64,000 nt of DNA, from NCBI RefSeq assembly GCF_022539665.2, contig NC_081331.1, positions 10,696,638-10,760,637 on the forward strand. Reading direction: 5' to 3'. Made by a program: the position numbers and the translations under genes. Position 1 is the first letter of the stretch; every line of letters begins with the position of its first letter. This DNA is from Daphnia carinata (taxonomy: Eukaryota; Arthropoda; Branchiopoda; Diplostraca; Daphniidae). The notes below the pieces were generated by a model, which did no database searches, was not told the origin of the DNA, and saw only the letters and a program-made list of their open reading frames with translations. Positions 1 to 13,295 of the stretch are shown here, in pieces.

Positions 1-793
1 TCTCCCCCCCCCCGTCCGCTTGTTCTCACACAGAAGAATCTCGATCACGATTCTCCCTTTTTATTTATTTAAAAAAAAAAATAAAAAAATATTTCGGTTA
101 TCGTCGTGTGGGATTTTCTTTTTTCTTTTTCACCTTGAATCGACCCCGGACGCGTACACGAGAGAATAGAATCTCATTAGAATCCATGACGAAGCGAGAA
201 AAAAAGAAGAAGAAGAGGGAACAACAACAAACCAACACTACACGAAACAAAACAAAAAAGAAGGGAAGTAAAAGATCTCTCGGTAGGGGAGGCCCATGTC
301 CATATTTCACTCGGCTAAAAATGTGAACGTTATTACGTGTAACAGCGCACACACACAGCGAGCGAGCGAGAGAAGCAACACGATTTTTCATTTCCTCTAT
401 ATACAACATCACTTGGTCATCCATCCATCCGCAACGGAAGGAAACAAACATCAACAATACCAGCCTTGCCTACCGTATAATAAATATAGAAAACCAGTGT
501 ATGCAGAGTAATCGAATAAATATTTAAATATTGCGCCATTTTTCAAAACAACCGCTTCCCACTACTTTTGTTATTATTATTATTTTTTTAACTCTCCCAC
601 TCTACATCATATTCTTCAACAACAACAACAAAAAAAGATAATTATTAGTATCACAATAAAAAGAGAATGCGCAGGCTCTGGGACAAACAAAAAACTGCTC
701 AATTTCCCGAACAATTGATGAATAAACTCTGCCCGCAATTCTCCCGAAAAATAAACGAACTGATAGAACTTAATAAGTACGCAACCAAGCGAA

Positions 794-825
<32 letters not shown>

Positions 826-988
826 GAAAAAAAAAAAAAAAAGAGAGGGAGGGAGGGGGAGAGTCTCTTGGTAGAAAATTACCAATGGGACTGTGTGGCC
901 TTTGCCTGGCCACTGTCGGATGTTGGATTGTAATCATTCGCCGCCATGGTCATCATCAAGCGCTAGTACTCATCATTTCCATATAGGC

Positions 989-993
<5 letters not shown>

Positions 994-1023
<30 letters not shown>
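994..1023. repeat. (TA)n microsatellite, about 15 units
   Basis: An uninterrupted alternating T-A tract lies within the homopolymer-rich left region. It is a plain simple sequence repeat with no coding content. Confidence 0.95.
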
Positions 1024-1026
<3 letters not shown>

Positions 1027-2637
1027 ATAATAATAATAACATTCGTCCATCATCCTTTGGTCCCATCTCGCAACCCTTTTTTTCGCTTAGAAAAACGAAG
1101 ACACATGAAGCAGTCACGTGATGAGCTCATGTGTGTTTATCATTGTCCAACCAAACTTCTCCTTTTTTTTTTTTTTTTTTTTTTTCATTTGCCCAGGCAC
1201 GGTCGGAAGAAAACAACGAAAAAGAGGCGAGAACATCTCGCGAGCAGCAGCAGCAGTAAGAGACAAGAGAGTGAAGCCAATGGGGTGGAACGACCTTTGA
1301 CCTTTTATCCCCTCCTTGTGTGTTATAGGAAGAAACAAAAAAAAAAAAAACAAAAGCAAAAATGAAAACAGCAGCCGCAGCGGAGCAACAACAATTCTCA
1401 TTCAATCAAGCCAAAGTGACAAAGACACGGCCAGGCGGACGAATCACACGCTCGGCCGGTCGCCACTTGATGTGTCCGCACAAGATGATGATAATTAAAT
1501 AGGGGCAAAAGAAAACAAACATTTATTTGGGTGAGCTGGTCTTTAAACTGAATTCGATCTTGCTTTCATTTTCAGAGTTAAATGCCAGGGTTTAAGCGTC
1601 TAATAATATACAATCGGAGCCAAAAAGGAGAAAAAAAAAAAAAAAAAAAAAAACAGCTGTTGATTGTGTAATCGAATTTGAGTCGCGGTTAATCAGAAAG
1701 AGCAACAACAACAACAGAAAAAAAAAAAAAAAAAGGGTTGGTGAATTGGGACTTGATGACAGTAGACAGTGATGACATCGTCACCTTTTTTTTCTCTTAT
1801 AAAAGACGCAATAGAAGCGTGAAAAAAAGGACCAGCTGTTGTAAGCAAATCTCCTTTTTTTTTTGCTCTCAGTGTCGCATCCAATTTGCCTAATTGACAT
1901 AAAAACTCACCATACCAAAAATTCTCTTTTGACTCGCTTTTTTTTTGCCTGATGATTAAGTAAACCCTTGTCACGAAGCCAACGAAAAGAAAAATTAATA
2001 TTCAAACGAACCCCCCACGAAAAAAAACATCAACGACATCCCACGAAAAACCCCAATTTCGTTCGCTAACATCGAAATAACTAGGAAATTAGTTTCAAAT
2101 CCAAACGAGTGATTAAAAAAAGAAGACGACCAAAAATAGTCGACATTTTTTCCCGAAAACGTTCGCCGTCATCGCGCGCGCCAATTTTAAAAGCGCCTCC
2201 GCCGTCCTATTTGCTCTACACACGAACACCGTGTCCAAAACTATTTACTACTAACGACTATGTGTCTAAAAATACCTTTTCCCCCACCCTCCGCCCTTTA
2301 TATATATATACATTTTTTTTTTTTTAAACCCCGACTTTCTTTAATACACCAAGTAGGTAAAGCTGCAAAAATATATATATATATATATAAGTGGCTTAAA
2401 AAGAAGTTCTCTTTTTTTTTTCAAAGAAAATGGACGATCGCATTAGACGAGCAACTCCAAAAAAAAAAAAAAGGCTTAAAATAGAACACATTCCCGCTGG
2501 AACGAGAGGCGGGCCAGAGAGGAAATTGCAGCAAATGCACAATTTTGCAAAAAAAAAAAAAAAAAAAAAAGTGTAAATAAACTCTGACACGGGACAAAAC
2601 AGACACTGAAGGAGAAGAAAACAAAAATGTACAGTAC

Positions 2638-2659
2638 GTGTGTGTGTGTGTGTGTGTGT
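2638..2659. repeat. (GT)n microsatellite
   Basis: An uninterrupted GT dinucleotide tract of about eleven units in non-coding DNA. Confidence 0.95.
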
Positions 2660-3255
2660 AAATATAAACGGCCTGATGGTCAATGTATACACGAACGACG
2701 GATGCTTGCGCACCCATCGTCTTCTAAACGATGTGGAATTCGATGATGGCGTTCAATGTTTCATCGGATATTCAGATCGCGAACATATTTATATATATAA
2801 GCGAGGAGGAGGGGGGGGGGCGAAATCTACGTGAGAATTCTAGCACAAGGATCGACATACGTGAAATCCCAACGCTGAGGGGCCAATCGATTTCAAGATT
2901 TTTTTTTCTTCTTTTAAATATAGAAAATGTCAAACTTGAGGCTAATGTCAAAAGTGAAGTTGTCAAGTGCATAATACAGTGACTTTTTCACAACCTAGCA
3001 TTACATGAATAGGTATTTGTGACAAGTCGACCAAACACGATCCTCGGGGGTAAAAAAAAAAAAAAAAAAAGTCCCCACCCGCTGTGACATTCCCACGAAA
3101 TCCCCAATCTAAAAATGTTTTATATTTAAACGTATCCTCGACATACGTATATATTTCTTTTAATTTTAAATATAAAAAATGAACGACATAAGCGAAAAAA
3201 AAGGGTATTTCCGACGAAATTCATCATCACCATCCAATCATCCCAGCAGAACGTG

Positions 3256-3275
3256 TCTCTCTCTCTCTCTCTCTC
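3256..3275. repeat. (TC)n microsatellite
   Basis: An uninterrupted TC dinucleotide tract of about ten units in non-coding DNA. Confidence 0.95.
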
Positions 3276-4833
3276 GTTTTATCGCCATCATAACGAGAGA
3301 GACAAACAACGTGTTTAATATATTCACAAAATAAAAAATGCCAATGACTTTTTTCTCTCATTCCGGATCATCAAAAAAGAGAAAGAAAATAAAAAAAAAA
3401 AAAGCCTGGTGGTGTGTGTGTGGGGGGGGGGGGAGCAGCGGTCGTTATAACCTCCCTGTTCGCCATCCCCAAAACCGTCATAATGGCATAACGACGATGA
3501 CGACAATCCATCCAATAAGAGCATCCGCACACATCATGCGCCATCAATGTCCTACCATCCAATTGTGTGTTGCCTTATCCTTTTTTTTTTCCTCTTCTTC
3601 TCCTCTTTTATATATAAATATATATAACTACGTATACTGTACACGCCGTCTCTATATCCTCCCCAAGCCTCACCCACCCTCACACAATTTTTTTTTTTTT
3701 CTCGTAATTCAACTTCCCAATATATTATTATTTGTGTATATAGAAGAACAAGAGAGCCATTCGAACCACCAAAAACACATATACGAGCGAATGTCCGTTC
3801 CCTAGTTTTTTATGTGGCCTTTTTTTTTTTTTCTTCTGGTTATATCCATCCCCACCCTCCTTCCGTTTCGATTCGAATGGGTCACTTTGGATTGTGGCGT
3901 TCGTTGTTGGGACTTTTCTTTTTTCGTGTCCTCAATCGAGAGAAAAACATGGGACATCAGAAAAGAGAAGAAGAAGAGTGAAGAAAAAAAAAAAAAAAAA
4001 AAAGATGATGACGCGCACAGCTCATCACACCAAGTGGCAATCTTTGTACATCTATAAAAACATAGCAAAAAAAAAAAAAGGAGGAGAGCAATGTTTTCTC
4101 TTTTTCTTTCTGGGAAGCCCGTCTTCTTTTTTTTATTTTATTTTATTAGATCATTCGATCGAGATGAGACAAGAGGGGCGCGTCGAACCTCTTTTTTTTT
4201 TTTTTTCTTCCCCCTTTTTTTTTTTAAGTGAAGAGACTTTGGGTCACACAACTCGACACCAGCACTCGGTTACCAATTACATCCCATAAGAACGTGCGTG
4301 TAGAGAGACCCGAGACCCTTCCCAACGCACAATTGGCCGTCTCATTCCAATTGGAATCAAGTCAGTATAAATTTCAAAATACACGCAAAATAAATTTCAA
4401 AATTAAAAAGAAAAATTCAAATTCAAAATGCAAATAGGGGAAAGAAAAAGTTTTTAAAAGCCTCGGAAGAGCCCACTGGCTCCATAAAACTAAAAAACAA
4501 TTGAAAGCGGAGCGATAAAAAAAAAAACTATCTTTTGTGGTCGGCAATGAAACGGGAACAATTTGACAACGCCGAAAGATTTACATCAATTTTCTTTTCT
4601 ATTTAAGAAAATTAAAAAAAAAAAAGCGGAATCCTTTTTGAGTTTTTTAGTACAAAAAAAAAATCTGAAAACTCCAGCTGGATGCAATTTTCTTTCTAGA
4701 ACGAAGAAGGAAGAAGGAAGAAAAAAACAAAAAACAAAAAAATGGGAGCCAAAATATTTGTTCCAATGTTATCTCGACAGTTCGGATGCAGTTACTTTAT
4801 GAACTCTTCCTCAGTTGCCGGATGAGGTTACCG

Positions 4834-4852
4834 ACACACACACACACACACA
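4834..4852. repeat. (AC)n microsatellite followed by poly(A)
   Basis: An AC dinucleotide tract runs directly into an A homopolymer. Confidence 0.92.
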
Positions 4853-7188
4853 AAAAAAAAAAAGAAAACATATTTCTAATATAAAACCCCGAAGAAAAAA
4901 AAAAAAAAAAAAAAAGAGGAGAGGGCTTGCGGTGCGGATGCGGTTTGAGACGGGTTTTCAAACACACAAAAACAAAAGTTAAAAGAGATAAGAAACCGTT
5001 TCATTATCCGACCGACTTAACCGCACACATCAACAGTTTTTTTTTTTTCCCTTCCCCCCCCCTCGACAAGATAAGAACAAATGAAAAGGGAGGATGGAGA
5101 GTCTTTAAACTAATCAAATTTTATCCACTTTCAATCCTTTGTTATCGTCAATTGTCGTGCGTGTGTGCTAAAAAAAAAAAAAAATCGCTTACACACCACC
5201 CTTCCCTTATAGAAAAATGAAATGCTTGTAAAGATGAAATAAATTTTAAAAAATTCATCAGATAACGGCCAAGATGTAAAAAACACAAGGGGACAACGTC
5301 ATCTCGCTAGTTTTCGAGAGGGGTGCGGCTTTTTTTTTTTTTTTTCGGTGAACGAAGAGAGAGAGAGAGCGAGGAGGGGGGGAGATGAAAGATTGGATCA
5401 GATTTCGAGCCACAACGTAACGGCTTGTGCTGTTTTCTTCATCAAGTCAAAAGAAATCCTCTACCACCATCCCCCTTCAAAGGGAGACAGTAAGGGAGAA
5501 AAAAAAATCAAGCCGAAGGACGTTAAATAGCCATCAAAGATCGTTCGTTCGTAACTTCCGGTCGTGAAAGAAAAAAAAAAAGGGGGAGGACATTTTGCTT
5601 GGAAAACGAGATGAAAAGAAAACAATGCAAAACATCAACAAGTGACACGCGTACACATTTTATATATGTATATACATATTTCCTAAAAATAATAATATGC
5701 TTCTCTGTCTCTTGGACCTCCCCCCTACCCCCCATTGACGTCGGGTGGCGTCGTCGTGTACCAGAATGACTCGGTGATTGCATCTTCTTCTCTTTCCTCT
5801 TTTTTTTCACGTTCATTTTTCTCTTCATAAAACTATGAGAGAAAGAAAGGAAAAAAAAAAAGAATAGAAGGAGAAAAGAGCGCTATTTATATGAAGGGCA
5901 TGCCAGTTCTTATTGTATAAGATCTTACATGTTCTTTTTTTTTTGCCTTCCCAACATTTTCTTCGTGTTTATTCCTTTTTAGCGCGTTTCTGTACGGTCC
6001 CGCGCGGCTTTTCACGCGCGCACCGCACCAAATCCGATCATTCCGGGTTCATTCGTGCAAGGATCAAACGATTTCCAGAGCTCACACACCAACGCATCTC
6101 TTTAAACCCTCCCGATTTTTTTTCGACTTTAAAAAGAAAAACAGCGGGATATGTTAAAAAAAAAAAATAAAAAAAATAAATTCAATCCAAATGCGTTCCA
6201 CGCGATTTTTGCTCAGCGTCTACGATGTCTAGCGAACTAGACATTCCCAGGAAATCCATCCCTTCAACGGAGTTCTTAAAAAAAAAAAAAAAAAAAAATG
6301 GAAATCCAAGTCTAAGAAATGTGAAACTATTTTTTTTCTCTCTTAACAATTTAATGAGATTTAAATGACCGGGAATGAAGAAAGAAAAGGAGGCTATTTT
6401 TTGGTCGTCCATCGACAACACCCAAGCCAGCGCACAAGATCGATGTAACAGACTTGAACCCAGCCTACACAAAAGCGGGTTTCCAAAATAAAAAAAAAAT
6501 GAAAAACGGCTCGAAAAAATACTTGAAACCCACTTACAAGTCTGGTAGGGAAAGCGTAGATCTAAACTTCAACATGATGAATAGATATCTTTAAAAAATC
6601 ATTCAACCCTTAAAAGAAGAAAAAAAAATGGACCAATCAAGCATCTGATGATGCCACTCGGAATACAATGTCAACAAGACAACAACAAAATAAGAATTCA
6701 AAAAATGCTTCCACAACACACATTTTGCGACAAACAGCTGGTCCTGTTCATTGTCCGCAGACATGACGATAAACCATCAGCAGGGACATTTAACCCGCCT
6801 CCAAGAATGTCGCGATTCCCGAACGATGCGTCTCTTAGAACCCCAACCAACGGGGCAACATCAACCGAAAAAAAACAAAAAAAAACAAAAAAAACAATTC
6901 AATTGTATCTTGGATCCCGAAGAAGAAGGGGGAAAAGCATGTAGAGGATGACGACGAACGAAATGATGGAGCAAAAAAAAAAACAAAAACAAAAAGGCAA
7001 TTCTACGTGCAGAGTGGCTGCAAAAATCGGTTGCAGAAGGAGGGATGAGTCATGACCGCCCACATCCATCCAAGCGATCCATCGAATTGCAGACACGGGG
7101 ACAACGAGACAAACATTCCGCCCACCGTTTGGCCTTTTAAGTAACGATTTATGCCGTACTGTTTTCTTTTATTTCCTTGTTCGCTCTA

Positions 7189-7213
7189 TCTCTCTCTCTC
7201 TCTCTCTCTCTCT
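7189..7213. repeat. (TC)n microsatellite
   Basis: A TC dinucleotide tract of about twelve units in non-coding DNA. Confidence 0.95.
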
Positions 7214-8452
7214 TTTAGAATGCATACCAACACAACAGCCCTTTATTTTATTTTCTTTTTTTCTCTCCAGCAAAGCTGAGTTGCCGCCCTTCTTTCTTCC
7301 AGGAATCGACTCCAATATTATCCTCCCTTTTATTAGCCTTTTTTTTTTACTTTTCTTTTCCCCAGTTGTATTTTTATATTTGCATTATATGCGTGTGTGT
7401 TGTTGGAGGAATAAAAAAAAAAAGATGTTCCATCGAAAGCGCAGAGGAAAAGAAAAAAAAAAAAAAAAAAAAAGGAAATTTTTACGGTTCTCCGGTGGTT
7501 GTTGGGATTTTTATATCTTCGTGGGGTTCTTCTCCTTTTCCCTTTTGCAATGCCCTTCCTTAAAGGCCATCCATCACACCCAAAAAGAGTGACGTGAATC
7601 CGCATCGCAAGCCTCTCCCAACCAACCCTCACTTACTACCTACTCTCCCATCTCTTTCTTTTCTTTTCTTTTTTTTTCTAAACTGCATCTTGAAAAACGA
7701 TCTTCTCTTTCGATTTCCTTCTTAAAACATTCACCAACGTCACACAGGAAACTATTTTTTTTTATTTCCTTCTAACGTTGAGCGAAAAAGAAAAAAAAAA
7801 TATCAATCAGTTGTGTTTGCTTCGCTTCCAGGTGACGTGAAAAATACAAGAAAAAAAAAATCCAAAGATATCGTTCATCACGTCGTTGTCCCCCATCCAC
7901 CCCCTTTCGAGGGGAATGGTGGGGGGCTAACCGTAGCCAAGCCTTCGGGGTCAATTAGCACGCGGGACGGGCAACTGTTCGGCGCCGTTCCAAACGACCA
8001 AACGTCGTCGCAGCGTGTGTAGAGGGAAAAGAAACAGGATTATAATAACGACTGACAAAAAAAAAAAAAGGACCCAAAGAGAAGAAAAGTTTTCGTTTTT
8101 TTTTTTTTTTTTTTACATAAACGCGGCAGCCATCCAAAACGTCTAGACTCACCGAGATGCACGGTGGGGAGGTTAAAGAACAGAGTTTTTTGTGTGTTTA
8201 CGATGTAATCGACTTAGTTACTTCGAAAATAATCGATACCATCCCTCCCCACTATCAAATCAAGTGTATTTTCCATTTTTTAAGAAACGTCTCTTGTTTT
8301 TGTTTTTTAAATGGACGGGACACACAAATTTCATTGAAAAAAAAAAAAAAAAGACCACGGGCGCGAAATAAGAAGAATCTGATGATTGAATTCTTCCTTG
8401 TAAAATCCGGACATGGAACGATAAAGGGAAAAAAAAGTTTTGATTCCTCCTT

Positions 8453-8471
8453 TGTGTGTGTGTGTGTGTGT
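8453..8471. repeat. (TG)n microsatellite
   Basis: A TG dinucleotide tract. A matching AC tract lies about 145 bp downstream at 8614-8629, so the two could pair as an imperfect hairpin. Confidence 0.92.
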
Positions 8472-9605
8472 TTCCGCAGCAACAGATCCATCACTAGTTT
8501 TTATACCCACCATCAAGACGAAATGCATCCATCATTTGTTTTCCGAGACCTTTCCTATATCCCCCCAGCTCAAGTCTGTACGAACGTTTTTCAGCCAACA
8601 CTAAAGACACCCGGACACACACACACACAAAGAAAAATGACGCAATCCCTATAAAACGATACGGCAATCAAGTAGAGTTGCATTTGTATTTTGCTTTCGA
8701 AGTAAAATAAAATTGGCAATCAAAAAAAGAGCGAGACGGAAAAACTTTTTACCACGTCTGGCTCTCGTGGGAGGTAATCAGCACGCGACTCTTACCGTTA
8801 ATTACTGCCGACAAAGATTGAACCCCCCACTCAATTGTTGGATAGGCTACTACACTCACTTCTCATGGGGGCCCTCCCGGAAAGGGAAAAAAAATAGGAG
8901 GAAATGAGGGGATGTAATAAGAGGGATCCCCTATCTATTCAAGCCGTTTTTGATCGTGAGTGCGGGACTGAACAAATACAAAAGAATCAACAAAAGAAAT
9001 GTTAATCATTCGAGCGAGCGTTTGAGAAACATGCGATTAAACCCCCCCCCCCAACGTAGTATAAAAATGGGCAGTTAAATATCGAGTTTTGTGGACCAAG
9101 AAGATTAAAAGTCGTCAAGTCTCTCTCTGTATTTTAGACTATTCACCTCCTCCTATTTTATTTATTTTTTTTTTTTGACAGACCCACCCCTCTTTTAGAA
9201 TCCATTCACCTGATGAGGCGATGTGTGCAGGGGTTGGAACTGTACACCCAATCTCTAAAATGTGCCCTTTTTCAACAAACGGGGATGACATTGACAAACT
9301 ACTCGACAAGAATCGGGGCTGATAAACCTCCGACCCCAAAGACCGAAAAACCCCAGATCAAACACAAAAAGGGAAAAAAAAAAGTGGTTTTCTATATACG
9401 TACGTAGTCCTCTCTCTGCCACCCTCGTTCCATATTGATTAATGGACAAAAGTGGCATCAAGGAGAATGGAAGGGGGCCTCTCCTCAATTGGCTCTGATA
9501 AAGAATCGAAATCAATGGTTACGCAAGCGAGAGAGGAAGCAACAAGATGCGTAAAAAGTGCCTGACTTTTTCTTCTTGCTGTGAGTTTCAACATTACAAT
9601 CTCAG

Positions 9606-9830
9606 ATGCAAACAAGATCTCAACGGAGGTGCCTCAAAGTGATACATGTGGTTCAACAAAAGCACTGCGAACATGCTGAATTCAATTCCACCATGCTGGG
9701 TGTTTTTGAATGTATCAAACAAAATTGGGAACGAAAGGGTTACTGTCATGTTCTTGATGAGTACCAAACAAAGTCTAAGGAACCACCTGAGCGAGTGGGA
9801 TCCACTATGAAGATTGTGTTCAAAAAGTAA
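9606..9830 (+). other. Weak candidate 3'-terminal exon, 74 codons, unrecognised
   Basis: An open frame of 74 codons with balanced, non-repetitive composition (His, Cys, Glu, Lys) ends in MKIVFKK and a stop. A splice-acceptor-like pyrimidine stretch ending in CAG lies immediately before its first ATG, and a stop precedes it in frame by about 25 bases. No upstream exon, promoter or polyadenylation hexamer could be linked to it and the translation matches no family I recognise. It stands out only because its neighbours are low-complexity. It may be chance or a degraded mobile-element fragment. Confidence 0.2.
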
Positions 9831-12800
9831 AAAGGTGACTCGGTAAGTGATTCATGCATCAGCTTGATGAGTTCAAAACAGGAAACTGGCACGAGTGAGT
9901 GAAGACTTTTTTTTTCCAAGAGGAAAAACAAAAAAAGGAACAGCACAGTCATTAGTAGCCTGTTGCTATGCTGTTATAACCATGGCTGGCTCAGTTGTTT
10001 GGGTGTACAAGGCAATGAGGGGCGCGACGCCATAACCCGGCCAAAAGGTGTCGAGTGACAGCGCCCCGGCTTTGCCATGTTTACCTTTTGGAAATGCATC
10101 ACGTCGCCACAAATAGAATGTGTGTGGTGGAAGGTCATATACCCAGTATGGGGTGTCTATACCCAGTGTGCAATGTTAGGGGCGAGCACGAGAAGGAATA
10201 AAAAGAAAGGAAAAACAATACAATAATGCTTGACTCACCGTTTTAAATAGTTTTTTCTCTGGACAATTCGTTCTCTAGGGGGATAAAAACTGAAAACAAC
10301 AAGCAGGCAGGCAGGGAGGTGGTGGCGTAACAAACCCAGAGCTGAAAATTCAAAAATAAATAATCTAAATCACGTCTTTTTTACTGTAGCATTTTTGCTT
10401 TTAAATTATAATGAATTGATAATATTACAAAAACTTGCAGCTCGTGGGACTCTAGAAGAGCTGGAAGAGAGAAACAACACAAAAAATAACAACCATGTTT
10501 CCTCCCTAGTCGGCCATATTGAAATTGAAAGTGGGTGCCGCTTCTCAATATAAACATGCAGCGCCGCAGAACGGAAATCAAATGAAACTCAATCCTCTAT
10601 TTATTACATGTTTATCATATTTAAACATGGATTTTCGTTAGATAACCACTTTATCTTTTTCAGTGAAAGATAATTTTTACATCTGCTTTCCAATCCTTGA
10701 TTACGCTTTTACACGCTTTTTTGACATGAAAATATCAGAATATTTACAAAGGCTACAAACACGATAGCAGACGAATCTTAAACGGATTCCGGTGGCAGCA
10801 CTATCGTTAATCAAAATCAATTTCTTCCTTAATGAAAAGTGATTATTAACCACCTCCGAAAGAGCACAAGTCGTTTTCGTACAATTACGATTCAAGATAA
10901 TTTAAAAAAAATACAAATTCTTAAGAAACTGGAAAAGTAGCGCCATATCTGGCACAATAATTTCGGCGCCGATCCAAGTACAATTTCCAACCGAAACTGT
11001 GTAGCAAAAGGGCGTCTGGAACAAAAAGAAAACCCTTACGTGAATGATGATGATGACGGGTCTGTCTGGGTAATTAAGGTCGGTAGGATGAGTTCGATTG
11101 TCTCTGTAATCATAAAGAGCCATGTACGGGTAGCTGAAATTAATAACGGTTTCTCTTACAGCGAGACAGACACACACACACACACACACGCCAACACATG
11201 CATATGGAAGCAATACGATAAGAAGGGGGAAGTAAAATGCACAACAAAAAAAAAAAACACCTGGTCCCCCTAGCCCCCCACATCTAGATCTGACTAAACA
11301 AGAGCTCGTTTATAAAATAAAAAATGGCCAGTGACGAATATACCTGTGTACGCATGTGAACGAAAATGGTGAATAAACATTATATAGGAAGGCTTGTTAT
11401 GTATTTTTTTTCTAGGAACGAAAAATAGCTACGTAAAGAGGGGGAATTTTCACGCACAGGTGCGCGCGTGATACGTCAGATAAAATATCCAAACACGCAA
11501 CGCCAGACTTTGGGAAGTCTGAATGTGCGATGAGGTGTGTGTGTCTATCTACAACAACGGTATTGGATGGAACAACAACAACAAAATGGAAAGGGGGAGG
11601 ACGAATTTTTATATTAACGAGCGTCACACACACCCAAATGTATTAAACATCATACGGAAGAATAATAGAAAAATATCAAATATCGAATAAAATGCTGAGA
11701 AATGGGTGTGTGTGTGTCCGGCCTTTTTCGTCACTGTCGGCATTCCTGGTCGCATCTTTGCGTGTTGTCATCGCGTCAAGAAAACCACAATCATATAAAC
11801 CAGACACCTTTTCTTATTGTTGTAAGGTGTCGGTGACACGAAACACGCGCATACCTTTTTCTTTCTTTTTTTTTTTTTCATTGAAAAATTTCTCTCACTG
11901 TTTTTAAATTGCGGTCATTGTTTTATAATAGAGAGAAAACGAAATGAGAGACGACTAGAATTTTTCCAATTCCTGGAACCCGTTTTACCACACGACTATA
12001 CGAAAGATTGAAAACCAATACCTCCGCTCACGAAGAAGGAATGTTAATAAAAATACGAGACGCTGTGTGCGCATGTCTATTTTTAAAACTATATATGTAC
12101 AAAAATAAGGGAATTGTTCACTAGCAATTGGATATGCATTACGATATAACGGTAAAAAATAATTAAAATAATGAAACGTAAAAAAAAAAAGAAATATTTC
12201 AAAAAAATTTTAGTTTAAAAAAACAAAATTATCCTCCGCCCTGCTGTGTGACGTGTCTTTCTCTATTTGGTTGTTCCACAACACACAGTCGCCCTATGCA
12301 TAATATACTTTTTATAAAACGAAACGAAGAAAAGGTATAGATGTAAAACGCTGATGACCAGCATGCCATAAGTCAATCGAACGTGCTGCATATAAACCCG
12401 TTTTCTTTTCGTCATGAAAAAGAAAAAACTTGTTCCCGCGTGACTCACGAAGTCCCGAGGGATTTCGGCATTCAAAAAGATAGCAAGACCTTCACCGTTT
12501 CCATTTTTGCACATCGGCAATCATATTTTTTTTCTCCGTGAATCACGTGCCAATACATTTTTCCCGTTGATGGCTTCGCTCATTACGCGTCTGAAGCGTA
12601 CAAAGTTGAAGGGTTTTTTTCTCCAATTTTGTAAAATTCGTCACGACGTATTTATCTATGCTTTAAAAGAAAAGAAAAAGGTTCATTATGTTGACTTCCG
12701 TTTGCTATTATATGCTAAATTAGACACAAGATTCATTAAACTCTTTTTTATTATTCTTCTTTTTTTTTTCTTTTTCATTTTCTCATTTATTCTCTCAGTT

Positions 12801-13259
12801 TCGTTCTTTCGCTCCGTCATCCTGTTCAATCTAGCGTGAAAACGTCTGTTTTTTGTTGTTTTTTTTTCTATACAAATAAAAAAAAAATTTCCCGGGCCCA
12901 CAGAAATGGGGAAAACCATATTGGGGCCTTGCTGCATGTTATTATGTAGAAGCAATAACGGAATATAAATAATGCTATTATGTGCATCACATTTTCTTAT
13001 ATACAATCTATTTTTGTATATACGAGACTCTTTCCGGTCGTCAGGATAATCACACCAAAAAAAATCCTTTTTCTTTTTTTTATTAAATTGTTGTTTAACT
13101 TAATAATGAGTTATGCCACAAACTATATATACGCACCATCACCCAGTATTTTTCGTATTGGACAGGAACGTCGAGTGACAGCGATTTATATGTAAAGTGC
13201 ATATCAGAACAAGCAACACGCACCCGTTTTTCAGGTTCAATAAGTTTTATATAGGCAAC

Positions 13260-13295
13260 CAGGATGTACACACACACACACACACACACATCCTG
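13260..13295. repeat. CA microsatellite framed by an inverted repeat
   Basis: The octamer CAGGATGT at 13260-13267 and its exact complement ACATCCTG at 13288-13295 bracket a run of about eleven CA units, so the block can fold as a short stem with a CA loop. Confidence 0.85.

Larger units (their letters stand above)
1..9450. other. Homopolymer- and microsatellite-rich non-coding DNA
   Basis: No gene is supported here. The stretch carries several dozen poly(A) or poly(T) runs of ten or more bases, for example near 797-820, 1163-1184, 1630-1652, 2551-2570, 3985-4003 and 7454-7473, plus short poly(G)/poly(C) runs near 3421 and 9042. Open frames on both strands translate mainly to runs of Phe, Lys and Cys from these tracts and have no recognisable domain. 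It could be a long intron, a distal regulatory region or a repeat-rich spacer; the sequence does not decide. Confidence 0.7.

Noticed and set aside
98-9515. Many 60-165 codon open frames on both strands of the left region
   Set aside because: Their translations are mostly Phe, Lys or Cys runs from homopolymers and His-Thr from CA repeats. Frames overlap in opposite directions and none shows a domain or a plausible splice partner.
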